Shown here: in pieces, positions 44,177-58,025 of the stretch
Numbering within the stretch: the stretch's first letter is position 1
Layout: each line of letters begins with the position of its first letter
Source: Bacillus_BD sp963787345
GTDB taxonomy: Bacteria > Bacillota > Bacilli > Bacillales > Cytobacillaceae
Reading direction: 5' to 3'
Assembly (NCBI GenBank): GCA_963787345.1
Contig: CAWBCW010000026.1
Location: 1 to 64,000 of the forward strand
DNA length: 64,000 nucleotides
Program-made: the position numbers and the translations under genes
Notes under the pieces: generated by a model
The model's input: the letters and a program-made list of their open reading frames with translations, nothing else
Databases searched by the model: none
What the model was told of the DNA's origin: nothing

Positions 44177-44438
44177 ATGATCCTGAACCCTCTTTTATAT
44201 ATTGTAGTTTTTTGTTTCGATCCCATTGTTTAAAGGCATATTCAGCTTTCAATGCCTCGCTTTTAGTCGAGAATTTTTTAGAAAACAAAAGCTTTACTGG
44301 TCCTCTGCCACGCGTATATTTCGCCCCTTTTCCTTCATTGTGGAGCTTAACTCTCCTTTGCAAGTTGTTCGTGTAACCTGCATACAGACTATTATCTTTA
44401 CAAGATAATACGTAAAAATAGTGTTCCTCATTCTCCAT
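44154..44438 (-). CDS. yazA: GIY-YIG nuclease-family protein YazA
   Basis: A 94-residue single-domain GIY-YIG protein of the UPF0213 type: YFYVLSCKDNSLYAGYTNN carries the core (Y-V... and Y-A-G), then ARG and GPVKLLFSKKFSTKSEA. Function is not established. It overlaps both yabB (11 bp) and rsmI, placing it in the yabA-yabB-yazA-rsmI operon as in B. subtilis. Confidence 0.9.
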   Translation of the reverse strand: MENEEHYFYVLSCKDNSLYAGYTNNLQRRVKLHNEGKGAKYTRGRGPVKLLFSKKFSTKSEALKAEYAFKQWDRNKKLQYIKEGSGSYVATEKL

Positions 44439-45171
44439 ATAGAATCTTCCTTATCATATCGGTATATTCATCATTCTCTTGATAAACTATGAGTGGAGGT
44501 AATATCTTTAAGTCTGGTTTGCCGTCTTTGATCGCTTCAATTAATAAAGTATTCGCTTCCTTCCCCTCTTTTGGGAATATAAATTGAAGACGTTTCGGTT
44601 CAAGCCGGTATTTTCGCATCAAAGTAATTATATCTATGAGACGACCTGAGCGATGAACAAAAGCTACTTTCCCCCCCTGTCGAACGAGCTGACTAGACGC
44701 CATTACCGCATCTTCTAACGTACATAATATTTCATGCCTAGCAATGGCCAAATGTTCATTTTCATTTATTTCCTTATTTGATGGGGTAATAAAATAGGGC
44801 GGATTACAGGTAACGACATCATATTTTCCATATCCCAATACACTTGGCATATCTTTAATATCTCCATGAATCATCTCGATTCGTCCGCCTAAACCATTGT
44901 ATTCAATACTACGGGTTGCCATACGGTATAGTCTTTCTTGAATTTCAACACCAGTAATCTTCCCTTTTGATCGTAAGCTCAAGAATAACGGAATGACCCC
45001 ATTTCCACTGCATAAATCAAGTAAATTTCCTTTTTGGATCGGCACATACACAAACTTTGCTAAAAGAACCGCATCCAGTGAAAATGAAAATACAGATGGA
45101 CTTTGAATAATCCGTATATTCTCTTCGGCTAATAAATAATCAAGCCTTTCATCTCCGATCAATTCGACCAT
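44428..45171 (-). CDS. yabB: Methyltransferase of the TrmN6 type, YabB
   Basis: A 247-residue SAM-dependent methyltransferase. The SAM-binding motif LLDLCSGNGVIPLFL (about 49-63) and the catalytic VVTCNPPYF (about 119-127) identify an N6-adenine tRNA(Val)-type or related methylase. It resembles E. coli TrmN6, though the substrate of the Bacillus protein is not proved. It overlaps yazA and follows yabA by 82 bp with a terminator-like hairpin in between. Confidence 0.9.
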   Translation of the reverse strand: MVELIGDERLDYLLAEENIRIIQSPSVFSFSLDAVLLAKFVYVPIQKGNLLDLCSGNGVIPLFLSLRSKGKITGVEIQERLYRMATRSIEYNGLGGRIEMIHGDIKDMPSVLGYGKYDVVTCNPPYFITPSNKEINENEHLAIARHEILCTLEDAVMASSQLVRQGGKVAFVHRSGRLIDIITLMRKYRLEPKRLQFIFPKEGKEANTLLIEAIKDGKPDLKILPPLIVYQENDEYTDMIRKILYGE

Positions 45172-45215
45172 ATAAGACCCTCCTTCTATTCCACTAGACT
45201 GTTAAACAATTTTCT

Positions 45216-45249
45216 AAAAAACAGCCTTCCCAATGAATTAGGAAGGCTT
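45216..45249 (-). terminator. yabA terminator
   Basis: AGCCTTCC and GGAAGGCT arms with a 10-nt loop; the minus strand continues GTTTTTT. Confidence 0.75.
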
Positions 45250-45253
45250 CCAA

Positions 45254-45619
45254 TTACTTTTTATTTAAAAAGGATAAACAAAACATACAATCTCCTTCTG
45301 TTCGCGGGCTGCCAAATTGGAGATTACATATATGAAATCCTTCTTGATAAAGGCGGGCCAGATTATCATAGCCTTCTCCAATATCAACGAATCCAATCTC
45401 ATTTGAAATAGGTTTTTTCTTATTCGACTTCTTTTTTTCATATTCTATGTTACGAATATCTTCAAGGCGACGTCTTAATAGTTCATTTTCCAGCTTTAAA
45501 GAGTTATTTTCTTCGAGGAATTCTGCGAAATGTTGTTTTAACTCCCCAAGCTGTTGGTATAATTGTCCAATCTGCTTTTCCATATTACTGACTGAATCAA
45601 AAATTTCCCTTTTATCCAC
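45254..45619 (-). CDS. yabA: Replication initiation control protein YabA
   Basis: Negative regulator of DnaA that bridges DnaA and the DnaN clamp. From the GTG at 45619 the product is 121 residues: a leucine-zipper coiled coil (about 5-60, MEKQIGQLYQQLGELKQHF) and a C-terminal zinc domain with HICNLQFG and CMFC (conserved His/Cys). The start follows GAGGTGG by 5 nt and lies after the ricT stop; the longer ORF would overlap ricT. Confidence 0.94.
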   Translation of the reverse strand: MDKREIFDSVSNMEKQIGQLYQQLGELKQHFAEFLEENNSLKLENELLRRRLEDIRNIEYEKKKSNKKKPISNEIGFVDIGEGYDNLARLYQEGFHICNLQFGSPRTEGDCMFCLSFLNKK

Positions 45620-45632
45620 TAGTTCCACCTCA

Positions 45633-46460
45633 TTAATCTGTGGATTGTACCGATACAGCACCTTCTTTAAGGATTTCTTCTAATGTATATTCAACTACAC
45701 GTTCCAGTTCTGGGATATTAACTTGTAAGACCCTTCCTAATATATTGAGTCCTACTACCTTTCCAGTACCAAGTGGTGTATCGATCGTTTGCCCAATATC
45801 CGGCAGTTGTTGTTTCGCTTCTTCATACTCATCATTTTCATATTTTAAACAGCATAAAAGTCTACCGCATAATCCTGAAATTTTCGTTGGATTTAATGAC
45901 AAGTTTTGATCCTTTGCCATTTTAATAGAAACCGGCTCAAAATCACCTAAAAAGGTAGAACAGCAAAGCATCCTTCCACATGGGCCGATTCCACCCAACA
46001 TTTTGGCTTCATCACGTACTCCAATTTGACGTAATTCAATTCTTGTTCGGAAAATAGCTGCTAAATCCTTTACTAACTCCCGAAAATCTACTCTTCCATC
46101 TGCTGTAAAATAGAAGATAATTTTATTTCGGTCAAATGTATATTCAACATCTACTAATTTCATATCTAGTTGATGAGTCGTTACCTTTTCATTACAAACC
46201 TCATACGCTTCTTTCGCGGCTATTCTATTTTCTTGAACAATCATTCGATCCTTTTCATCCGCAATTCGCAGTACCTTTTTTAAAGGAAGAACAACGTCAT
46301 CTTCATCAACCTGTTTAGGGCCGATGACGACCTTACCATATTCAACACCCCTTACCGTTTCAACGATAACAAAGCTGTCTTTTTGAATTGAGAGATCGCC
46401 GGGATCAAAATAATAGATTTTTCCCGCCTTTTTAAAGCGTATACCTACAACGTTATACAA
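45633..46460 (-). CDS. ricT: RicT, subunit of the RicA-F-T complex
   Basis: Known earlier as YaaT. With RicA and RicF it forms an iron-sulfur complex that affects RNase Y and the phosphorelay. The 275-residue product has the PSP1 domain and two conserved cysteine pairs, CGRMLCCSTF (about 162-171) and CGRLLCCLKYE (about 197-207), which can bind Fe-S. The start is TTG with AGGAGGG 8 nt upstream. It overlaps holB by 8 bp. Confidence 0.94.
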   Translation of the reverse strand: MYNVVGIRFKKAGKIYYFDPGDLSIQKDSFVIVETVRGVEYGKVVIGPKQVDEDDVVLPLKKVLRIADEKDRMIVQENRIAAKEAYEVCNEKVTTHQLDMKLVDVEYTFDRNKIIFYFTADGRVDFRELVKDLAAIFRTRIELRQIGVRDEAKMLGGIGPCGRMLCCSTFLGDFEPVSIKMAKDQNLSLNPTKISGLCGRLLCCLKYENDEYEEAKQQLPDIGQTIDTPLGTGKVVGLNILGRVLQVNIPELERVVEYTLEEILKEGAVSVQSTD

Positions 46461-47472
46461 TTGAAGATCCCTCCTGCAAGCTAAGCACTAGCTCCTCCAT
46501 TAGCAATTGTGTATTCATATTCGCTTGAAGCTTTCTTTTTGCTTCCAAAATATTCGTCATTTGTGCTGCCAATCGCCGTCCCGTAGTTTTGAAAGCATAC
46601 TGTTCCATTTTTTTTGCCTCACTAACATAAACTGTTTGTTCCTGCTTTCCAATCTGGATATATAATAAATCCTTATAAATAAGAATTAAAAGATCTAACC
46701 CACGATCAAATTGTTCTTTATCTTTAAAGTGCGAATACCACTCTTCCTGAAGAAAGATGAGAGCTTCTAAAGAACTCTTCATTAACACTTCGTATAATTT
46801 TACCACTATCTTTTGGGCTTGTGCAAACCATTCATCCTCATTCAATCTTAATGCCTCGTCCAAATTATTCGTTATCCCAGCAATGAGTGGAGCCTTATCT
46901 TGCTTAACTCCCATTGATATTTGTTTATCAATAAAATATTGGGTTGATAACGGTTTAAATGATAGAACTTGGCAACGGGACAGGATAGTCGGTAGCATTT
47001 TTTGTTGCTGTTCCGTTATGAGAATCGCATAAGTTTGTGCATGGGGTTCTTCAAGAAACTTAAGCAGACTATTCGCTGCATTGACCGTCATTCGATCCGC
47101 ATGGTGAATCATATACAACTTTTGATTGGATTCCACGCCTGTTTTTGAAAACTCCTCTTGTAATTGCACAACTTGCTGTTTTTTTATCGATAACCCATCA
47201 GGCTCAACAATATGAATATCAGGATGATTTCCATGATTCATTCTTTTACAATTTATACAATCTTCACAAGGAATCACGCCATCCTGTGGCGATAAACAAA
47301 ACAAACTTTTCGCCAGCAGCATTGCAATCTCGCTTTTCCCCGTCCCTCTCATTCCCTCGAATAAATAAGCGTGGGCAATTCGATTTTTGGCTAAGCTATT
47401 TTTTATCATTTTCAAAACAACCGGCTGCATTTTTTCAAGTTCTTCCCACGTATTTACCACATTATCACTCAC
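46453..47472 (-). CDS. holB: DNA polymerase III delta' subunit
   Basis: Clamp-loader subunit that works with DnaX and HolA to load DnaN. The 339-residue product has an AAA+ ATPase-like fold with GMRGTGKSEI (about 40-49), a zinc module CEDCINCKRM (about 73-82), HADRMTVNAANSLLKFLEEP and SRCQVLSFKPL (sensor/SRC motif). B. subtilis places yaaQ and yaaR between tmk and holB; here a plus-strand glycoside gene remnant stands in that gap. Confidence 0.95.
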   Translation of the reverse strand: MSDNVVNTWEELEKMQPVVLKMIKNSLAKNRIAHAYLFEGMRGTGKSEIAMLLAKSLFCLSPQDGVIPCEDCINCKRMNHGNHPDIHIVEPDGLSIKKQQVVQLQEEFSKTGVESNQKLYMIHHADRMTVNAANSLLKFLEEPHAQTYAILITEQQQKMLPTILSRCQVLSFKPLSTQYFIDKQISMGVKQDKAPLIAGITNNLDEALRLNEDEWFAQAQKIVVKLYEVLMKSSLEALIFLQEEWYSHFKDKEQFDRGLDLLILIYKDLLYIQIGKQEQTVYVSEAKKMEQYAFKTTGRRLAAQMTNILEAKRKLQANMNTQLLMEELVLSLQEGSSIV

Positions 47473-47633
47473 TAACCTATTAAAAGTTCATAAAAATCCA
47501 TCATTATCCTTCCAAACATGAAAAGCCTACTAAGATGTAGTTCTATTATATCAATAATTCTTGGAAACAAACACTGTTATCCAGATTGTTACTGTTCTGA
47601 AAAGTGGTGTTTCACCTTCGTACCTATACAGAC

Positions 47634-47696
47634 TTCCCTATTTTTATGCATAATTTTTCCCAAATAGGGAACATTTATATAATGCGCAATTATGCA
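47634..47696 (+). promoter_or_regulatory. Promoter region with two inverted repeats before the GH94 remnant
   Basis: TATAAT lies at 47678-47683 with a poor -35. TTCCCTATTT (47634-47643) and AAATAGGGAA (47662-47671) are a perfect 10-bp inverted repeat just upstream of the -10; TGCATAATT (47647-47655) and AATTATGCA (47688-47696) form an interlocked 9-bp inverted repeat across it. This looks like an operator for a regulator of the original gene. Confidence 0.35.
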
Positions 47697-47721
47697 ATGT
47701 AACTTTTAGGGGGAAATTAGT

Positions 47722-49976
47722 GTGATTTTAAATCAAGAACAACTTAGAGAGGAGGCACTTAAGTCTGCATTGAACCACGATCCTTACATGAGACGAAAAT
47801 CATCTAAGCTGCTTTGGGGATTGGGTCAACGGAGCCATATAAAGTAACACATGGCCGTGGTTACTCACGTTTTGAACATGTTAGAAACGACATTTCACAT
47901 GAGATGGTAGTTTATGTTCCAAAAGACGATCCAGTTAAAATCATGAAGGTTAAATTAAAAAACAACGGTGATCGGAAAAGAAGGGTTTCCTTAACCTATT
48001 ATGCCGAGTGGGTGCTCGGTGTAATGAGACCAGCAAATGCTCCTTATATCGTGTCAGAGTGGAACGATGATGAACGTGTTTTAACGGCAAAAAATACGTA
48101 TCAGGAAATTTTTCGGGAGTCTATCGCCTTTTTAGGAATATTCCCTAAGGAAGAAAGCCATTCACTGTTGGAGAATCCATCTTGGACAACCGATCGGACT
48201 GAGTTCATTGGCCGTAATCGGTCATTAGAGCATCCAGCGGCATTGGAACACGTTTCATTATCCGGCCGTACAGGGATATTTAATGAATCTTGTGGAGCCA
48301 TTCAACAAAAGCTTTTATTGGAGCCTCATTCTGAACAAGTTATATATGTTTTATTAGGCTGCGATGATTCTAATGAGGCTGTCGTAAAATTGGTTCAAAA
48401 GTATCGCCAATCTTCAGCATGTGAGCAAGCCCTTAATGAGGTTTTAGAATTTTGGGATGATCACCTGAATCAAATCCAAGTTTCAACACCATCTGCCGAG
48501 ACCAATATTCTCTTAAATGGATGGCTACTTTATCAATCACTCGCCTGTCGGATGTGGGCAAGAACAGCCTTCTATCAAGCTGGCGGCGCCTATGGATTCC
48601 GTGATCAATTACAAGATTCTTTAGCTATGTTACACACCTTGCCTCAGTTAACACGGAAACAAATCTTATTGCATGCATCCCATCAATACGAAGAAGGTGA
48701 CGTACAACATTGGTGGCATGAAGAAACACAACGTGGAATTCGAACGCTGTTTTCAGATGACTTACTGTGGCTGCCATATACGGTATCACGTTACTTGGAG
48801 CATACAGGCGATGCTAGTGTTTTAGATGAAGTCGTTCCATTTCTTCATAGTCAATCACTAAAAGAAAATGAGCACGAACGTTATGAACCAACTGTGCAAT
48901 CGTCACAATCTGCCTCCATTTATGAACATTGCTTGCGGGCAATTGATAAAGCTTTATCCCGCATCGGTGAGCATGGGCTGCCATTAATCGGAGTGGGCGA
49001 TTGGAATGACGGGATGAATCTTGTCGGTGCTAATGGACGTGGTGAAAGTGTTTGGCTTGGCTGGTTTATCTGTGATATTTTAAGCCGATTTAAGGAAGTT
49101 TGCCACGATCGCGGGGATACTGAAAAGGCGAATGGCTATATGGAAAGAAGAGAACAATTAATAGCTGCCTTGAATGAACATGCGTGGGATGGTCAATGGT
49201 ATCGACGCGCCTTTACCGATTCAGGAGAATGGTTAGGCTCAATTGGTAACGAGGAGTGTCAAATTGATGCCATCGCACAATCATGGTCTGTCATATCCGG
49301 CGGGGCTCCAGTGGAACGTGCGGAACAAGCAATGAACTCTTTTGACCGGGAACTTGTTGATAGAGATTTGTTAGTCGTCCGCTTGTTAACTCCAGCTTTT
49401 GATAAAACAGACCCTAGTCCAGGCTATATTCAAGGATATCCGCCAGGTCTGCGTGAAAATGGTGCTCAGTATACCCATGGTGTCATTTGGGGAATCGTTG
49501 CTTGGTGTCAGCTTGGAAATGGTGATAAAGCTATGGAAATGTTTAATATGCTGAATCCCATGAACCATACTCGTACAGATCAGGAAGTTAAGCGTTATGT
49601 CGGCGAGCCCTATGCGATGGCAGCGGATGTCTATACTGCCAAACCAAATGAAGGTCATGCGGGTTGGACTTGGTATACAGGTGCAGCTAGTTGGATGTAC
49701 CAAGCTGGTATTGAGTGGATTCTTGGAATTCGCCGCCATGGCAACTTCCTGTTGATTGATCCTAAAGTACCGAATGATTGGCCCGGGTTTTCCTTGTCCT
49801 ATCGATATGGAAATACAAAGTATTCAATCGAAGTAGAAAATCATTCTGGATCCCCTGGATTAACCTTTCATGGTAGAGAAATGGACTCTACCATTAGCAA
49901 TCTCCCTCATCCTTCTGGCTTCTCATTCCAGTTAGTAGATGATGGGAAAGAGCATAATGTGAAAGTTCGCTTATAG
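47722..49976 (+). pseudogene. Internally deleted cyclic-glucan-synthase/GH94-type gene
   Basis: The 5' end is a well-formed start: AGGGGG then GTG at 47722, giving 41 codons that stop at 47845-47847. The downstream frame (47814-49976, about 720 codons, shifted relative to the first) has no start or ribosome site and encodes the C-terminal phosphorylase-like part of a GH94/cyclic beta-1,2-glucan synthase-type protein: HGRGYSRFEH, GGAYGFRDQLQDSLA, the catalytic GDWNDGMN and GHAGWTWYTGAASWMY. Full-length relatives reach about 2,800 residues, so most of the gene (transmembrane and GT84 parts) has been lost with a frameshift at about 47812-47820. It probably is no longer expressed as an enzyme. 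It fills the tmk-holB gap where yaaQ and yaaR lie in B. subtilis. Confidence 0.75.
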
Positions 49977-49983
49977 AGAAAGA

Positions 49984-50013
49984 TACCCCCACTCTTGTTT
50001 GAATGGGGGTTTT
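49984..50013 (+). terminator. Terminator of the GH94 remnant
   Basis: ACCCCCA and TGGGGGT arms (CCCCCACTC/GAATGGGGG) followed by TTTTC on the plus strand. Confidence 0.65.
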
Positions 50014-50063
50014 CTCGGTTGCTAGGTGATGAGTATGGCTTGGTGCTTCAGATACCTTCCTAT

Positions 50064-50699
50064 CTAATTAAAAATCGGCTTTACCCTTTGCAAAAGCACC
50101 TCTCTTACATCAGCGAATACCTTATCCATTTCCTGATTTGCATCCACTCTTACCATTCTTTCAGGGAATCTTTTGATGACCGCCTCATACCCTTCACGAA
50201 CATTCCTATGAAAGTCAATTTCCTCTAAATCTAATCGGTTAACTTCTCTCCCTTTATTTTTGCGAATCCGATTTAAACCAATTTCGGGATCCAAATCTAA
50301 GTACAGAGTTAAATCCGGCATGAAAGTTCCAATTGCAAATTCGTTGATCGACAGGACCTCCTCAATGCCAAGACCTCTAGCAAATCCCTGATATGCCAGA
50401 CTGCTATCAATAAACCGATCGCACAAAACAATTTTCCCTTCTTCTAATGAGGGAACAATGCGCTCAACCAAATGCTGTCTTCTTGCTGCAGCATAAAGTA
50501 ATGCCTCTGTGTGACCATCCATTTTTGTATTTTTTGTATCCAAAATGACTGAGCGAATTTGTTCAGAAATTTCAATTCCACCGGGTTCCCTCGTGACAAC
50601 AACCTCTCTGCCACTATTTTCAACAAAGCCCTTCATAGATTGAATAAGCGTAGACTTCCCGGAACCCTCTACTCCTTCAAGTGTAATAAAATAACCCAT
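50064..50699 (-). CDS. tmk: Thymidylate kinase
   Basis: Phosphorylates dTMP to dTDP. The 211-residue product has the P-loop GVEGSGKST (about 9-17), the DR(Y/F) motif in LCDRFIDSSLAYQGFARG (about 91-108) and the DLDPEIGLNRI lid-adjacent segment. It follows yaaO by 21 bp. Its 3' end faces the convergent GH94 remnant. Confidence 0.96.
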   Translation of the reverse strand: MGYFITLEGVEGSGKSTLIQSMKGFVENSGREVVVTREPGGIEISEQIRSVILDTKNTKMDGHTEALLYAAARRQHLVERIVPSLEEGKIVLCDRFIDSSLAYQGFARGLGIEEVLSINEFAIGTFMPDLTLYLDLDPEIGLNRIRKNKGREVNRLDLEEIDFHRNVREGYEAVIKRFPERMVRVDANQEMDKVFADVREVLLQRVKPIFN

Positions 50700-50720
50700 T
50701 TTCTCATTTCCTCCAACACA

Positions 50721-52148
50721 CTATTTTTCAAAGATTGAAATTCGCCGCTGATATATCTCTTGGTTTCCCTGAAATCTAGCTCCGGTTTCAATTAAATCCT
50801 CTATTTGCTCAGCCACTGATATTGTAATCCGCTCTCCAGGCATCAATATTGGAATGCCCGGAGGATATGGGGTAATCGGTTCAGCGGCTATTTCACCTAC
50901 TGATTCTTTTAATGATATTTTTCTTACTGACCATTGCCTAAATTGATTGGAATGAATAACTGGTGTTGAAATATTAGGCTTATAATGAGGAAAAATCAGG
51001 CTCTTTTCCTGTTTTTTATAAGGTCCCAACAAATGAGCTATTACCTCTGCAACTCTCCTAAAGGGAAAATCATGATTCCTTTTTAAAAGTGGCAATACGA
51101 GTAAAACATTAATCGGATCGGCCATCTCGGTAAAAATGCCCTTCTCTTCAAATAATGATTGCATTTGAAATCCACTTAATTCATTAGCTGATCCAATCGT
51201 GACTTTTAATAAATCACCCTTTTTACAATCGTTCAATACGATAATGTTATCAATTTGTTGAAGTTCATTCTTAAATATTTGTATTTCATTATTTAAGTAT
51301 GCATGATCTTCATCCATATAAGTAGCTGCATAACTTCTCGCTATATCAAGTGAAGCCATAATCGGATAGGAAGGACTGCTCGACTGTAAAATATAGAGGT
51401 ACTTTTCCACTGTCTCTATTGATACAAATTGACTATTAATATGTAAAAAGGAACCCATTGTCATCGCAGGTAAGGTTTTGTGTGCCGACTGGACGACCAA
51501 ATCTGCACCTAATTCAACCGCCGACTTTGGAAATGCTCCTCCTGTAATAAAATGAGCACCATGAGCCTCATCAACAAGAACAGGAATATTCATACTATGT
51601 GCTAAGGTTATAATGCCTTCAAGATCGTTAACAAGTCCATAGTAATTGGGATACGTCAGAATAATAGCTTTAACATTTGGATGCATATCAAGTGCATGTT
51701 TGACTATCCGCGGGGATACTCCTCCAGATACACCCCATTCTTCACTGAAATCAGGGTCTAAAAAGACAGGTTTTGCTCCTGTTAGTTCAATCCCATTATG
51801 TATGGACTTATGGCTATTGCGCTGTACTAGTACCACATCATTTTCACGCAAAACAGACAGCATCATAGCCAGGTTACCTACAGTAGAACCATTGACTAAA
51901 AAATAACTTCTTTCTGTCCCATATAAAGAAGATAATAGCTTTTCCGCTTCTTTTATAACACCTTCTGGACAATGAAGATCATCCAGACCCGTTAGTTCTG
52001 TTACATCTAATTTAAGCAGGCCATGAAAATATAAGTATTGATCGCCCAGTAATGTTCCATTTTTATGACCAGGAACATGAAAAGAGACCGACCCTTTTCG
52101 ATCATGGTTAACCAATTGATTATATAAAGGAGTGATTGACTGATCCAT
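50721..52148 (-). CDS. yaaO: Orn/Lys/Arg decarboxylase-family protein YaaO
   Basis: PLP-dependent fold-type I enzyme of the SpeA-like decarboxylase family. The 475-residue product has FHVPGHKNG near the N-terminus, the PLP-binding lysine in VQSAHKTLPAMT (about 220-231), DEAHGAHF before it and the C-terminal YPPGIPILMPGE motif. Substrate (arginine, lysine or ornithine) cannot be told from sequence alone. In B. subtilis xpaC and yaaN separate it from csfB; those are absent here. Confidence 0.92.
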   Translation of the reverse strand: MDQSITPLYNQLVNHDRKGSVSFHVPGHKNGTLLGDQYLYFHGLLKLDVTELTGLDDLHCPEGVIKEAEKLLSSLYGTERSYFLVNGSTVGNLAMMLSVLRENDVVLVQRNSHKSIHNGIELTGAKPVFLDPDFSEEWGVSGGVSPRIVKHALDMHPNVKAIILTYPNYYGLVNDLEGIITLAHSMNIPVLVDEAHGAHFITGGAFPKSAVELGADLVVQSAHKTLPAMTMGSFLHINSQFVSIETVEKYLYILQSSSPSYPIMASLDIARSYAATYMDEDHAYLNNEIQIFKNELQQIDNIIVLNDCKKGDLLKVTIGSANELSGFQMQSLFEEKGIFTEMADPINVLLVLPLLKRNHDFPFRRVAEVIAHLLGPYKKQEKSLIFPHYKPNISTPVIHSNQFRQWSVRKISLKESVGEIAAEPITPYPPGIPILMPGERITISVAEQIEDLIETGARFQGNQEIYQRRISIFEK

Positions 52149-52319
52149 CGTACAACTTCCCTCTTTTTAAATTCTTTATCCATTTCACATTCATTTTATC
52201 AAACATACGCATTGTTCTCATCACTTCTCTAAAAGAATTAAGATAGACATACAACCAATGGAAAAAACCAACATACAATAGTAAACAAGTAAACTATATG
52301 ATTAAATTTTCATAATATT

Positions 52320-52348
52320 GTATATATTTTGTTTACAATGGAAAATAT
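52320..52348 (+). promoter_or_regulatory. Sigma-F-type promoter of csfB
   Basis: GTATA (52320-52324) and GGAAAATAT (52340-52348) are 15 bp apart; the consensus is GYATA-N15-16-GGNNANAHT, with one mismatch in the -10. csfB is a sigma-F gene in B. subtilis. Confidence 0.6.
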
Positions 52349-52369
52349 ACAAACACGGAGGTGAAGAGA

Positions 52370-52570
52370 GTGAATTCAACGAATAAAGAGCAAAACAAGG
52401 AAATATGTGTGATTTGTGAAGAACAAAAGGAGAAAGGGATCCATCTTTATACATCATTTATTTGTACAAATTGTGAAAAGGATATCATTAAGACAGAAAC
52501 AAATGATCCAAAATATAAATATTTTCTTAATAAGTTAAGAAAAATAACAGCACCAGAGATTTTTTCTTAA
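52370..52570 (+). CDS. csfB: Anti-sigma-G factor CsfB (Gin)
   Basis: Inhibits sigma-G early in the forespore and sigma-E in the forespore-mother cell programme. From the GTG at 52370 the product is 66 residues with two CxxC pairs, ICVICEEQ and ICTNCEKD, that bind zinc, then a helical tail ending PEIFS; B. subtilis Gin has the same layout, including KGIHLYT. GGAGG lies upstream. It is on the plus strand, opposite to its neighbours, whereas in B. subtilis it is collinear with them. Confidence 0.9.
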   Translation: MNSTNKEQNKEICVICEEQKEKGIHLYTSFICTNCEKDIIKTETNDPKYKYFLNKLRKITAPEIFS

Positions 52571-52575
52571 TAAAA

Positions 52576-52610
52576 AAGAGCAGCTCATTTTAGATGCTCT
52601 TTTTTTGTTT
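52576..52610 (+). terminator. csfB terminator
   Basis: AGAGCA and TGCTCT arms, followed by a run of seven Ts on the plus strand. Confidence 0.75.
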
Positions 52611-52649
52611 TATCAGTATCATGATTACAACCTCTACATTTATATGAAA

Positions 52650-52686
52650 AACAAAAAGAGTACCCTTCATAAAAAGGATACTCTCT
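52650..52686 (-). terminator. rRNA operon terminator
   Basis: On the minus strand AGAGTATCC pairs with GGGTACTCT, followed by TTTTTG. It lies just beyond the 5S rRNA gene. Confidence 0.8.
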
Positions 52687-52690
52687 GTAT

Positions 52691-52806
<116 letters not shown>

Positions 52807-52876
52807 CTATTTAATTTTTTGAAGGCGTTATTCCCTCAAAACTAGATAATGTATGCTTTGACAATCATTGTTTTTG

Positions 52877-55811
<2,935 letters not shown>

Positions 55812-55933
55812 AGTTAAAAAGTAAATATGGTGTTTACTTGGTTTTTCTTGATTTCTTCATTACATTATCCAGTTTTCAAAGAACAAAAAATACCAATATA
55901 CGTTGTTATAATGATCAACACACAAAGGTTATA

Positions 55934-56009
55934 TGGTGGAGGATAGCGGGATCGAACCGCTGACCTCCTGCGTGCAAGGCAGGCGCTCTCCCAGCTGAGC
56001 TAATCCCCG
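55934..56009 (-). tRNA. tRNA-Ala (TGC anticodon)
   Basis: 76 nt with encoded CCA, anticodon TGC in CTTGCACG. The G3:U70 pair that alanyl-tRNA synthetase needs is present, and acceptor pairs 2-7 form. Position 1 is C opposite C72, so the first pair is mismatched, which is unusual for tRNA-Ala. It lies between tRNA-Ile and 23S. Confidence 0.93.
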
Positions 56010-56022
56010 CAAATATAAGTTA

Positions 56023-56099
<77 letters not shown>

Positions 56100-56191
56100 C
56101 TATAACAGGATTATCTTCTATGAAGTTAGAATTACTCCATCAAAACTAAACAACAAACAGTCAACTTCATCTCCTAAGAGATGTTCCGTTA

Positions 56192-57753
<1,562 letters not shown>

Positions 57754-57889
57754 TGTTTGAATAGCTCATAAAAATTTGTTGTCTTAAAACAACTGTTTTT
57801 GTTACATATAGTAACTATAATAAACGTTGACGTTTGTTGTTTAGTTTTCAAAGAGCATTTATTTGCATCGCTTCGTAAGCGACTTTTAT

Positions 57890-57918
57890 AATATATCATT
57901 TTGAAACTTATATGTCAA
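57890..57918 (-). promoter_or_regulatory. rRNA operon promoter P2
   Basis: On the minus strand TTGACA (57913-57918) and TATATT (57890-57895) are 17 bp apart. Downstream, TGCTCTTTGAAAACT resembles the Bacillus rRNA leader antitermination region. Confidence 0.7.
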
Positions 57919-57975
57919 CCACTTTTATTACGAAAGTAATTTAATTAGTGAATCTCTCTTGTGACGACTTGATTA

Positions 57976-58004
57976 ATTATAGTCTATCTAATTAGAACAG
58001 TCAA
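57976..58004 (-). promoter_or_regulatory. rRNA operon promoter P1
   Basis: On the minus strand TTGACT (57999-58004) and TATAAT (57976-57981) are 17 bp apart: near-consensus sigma-A. Tandem promoters are typical of Bacillus rRNA operons. Confidence 0.85.
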
Positions 58005-58025
58005 CACCTTTTTAAAAAAATATTC

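Noticed and set aside
47814..49976. Intact 720-residue glycoside phosphorylase gene
   Set aside because: The first codon is a TTG without a ribosome site and an in-frame stop lies just upstream, while a proper start in another frame sits at 47722; a truncated large gene explains this better.
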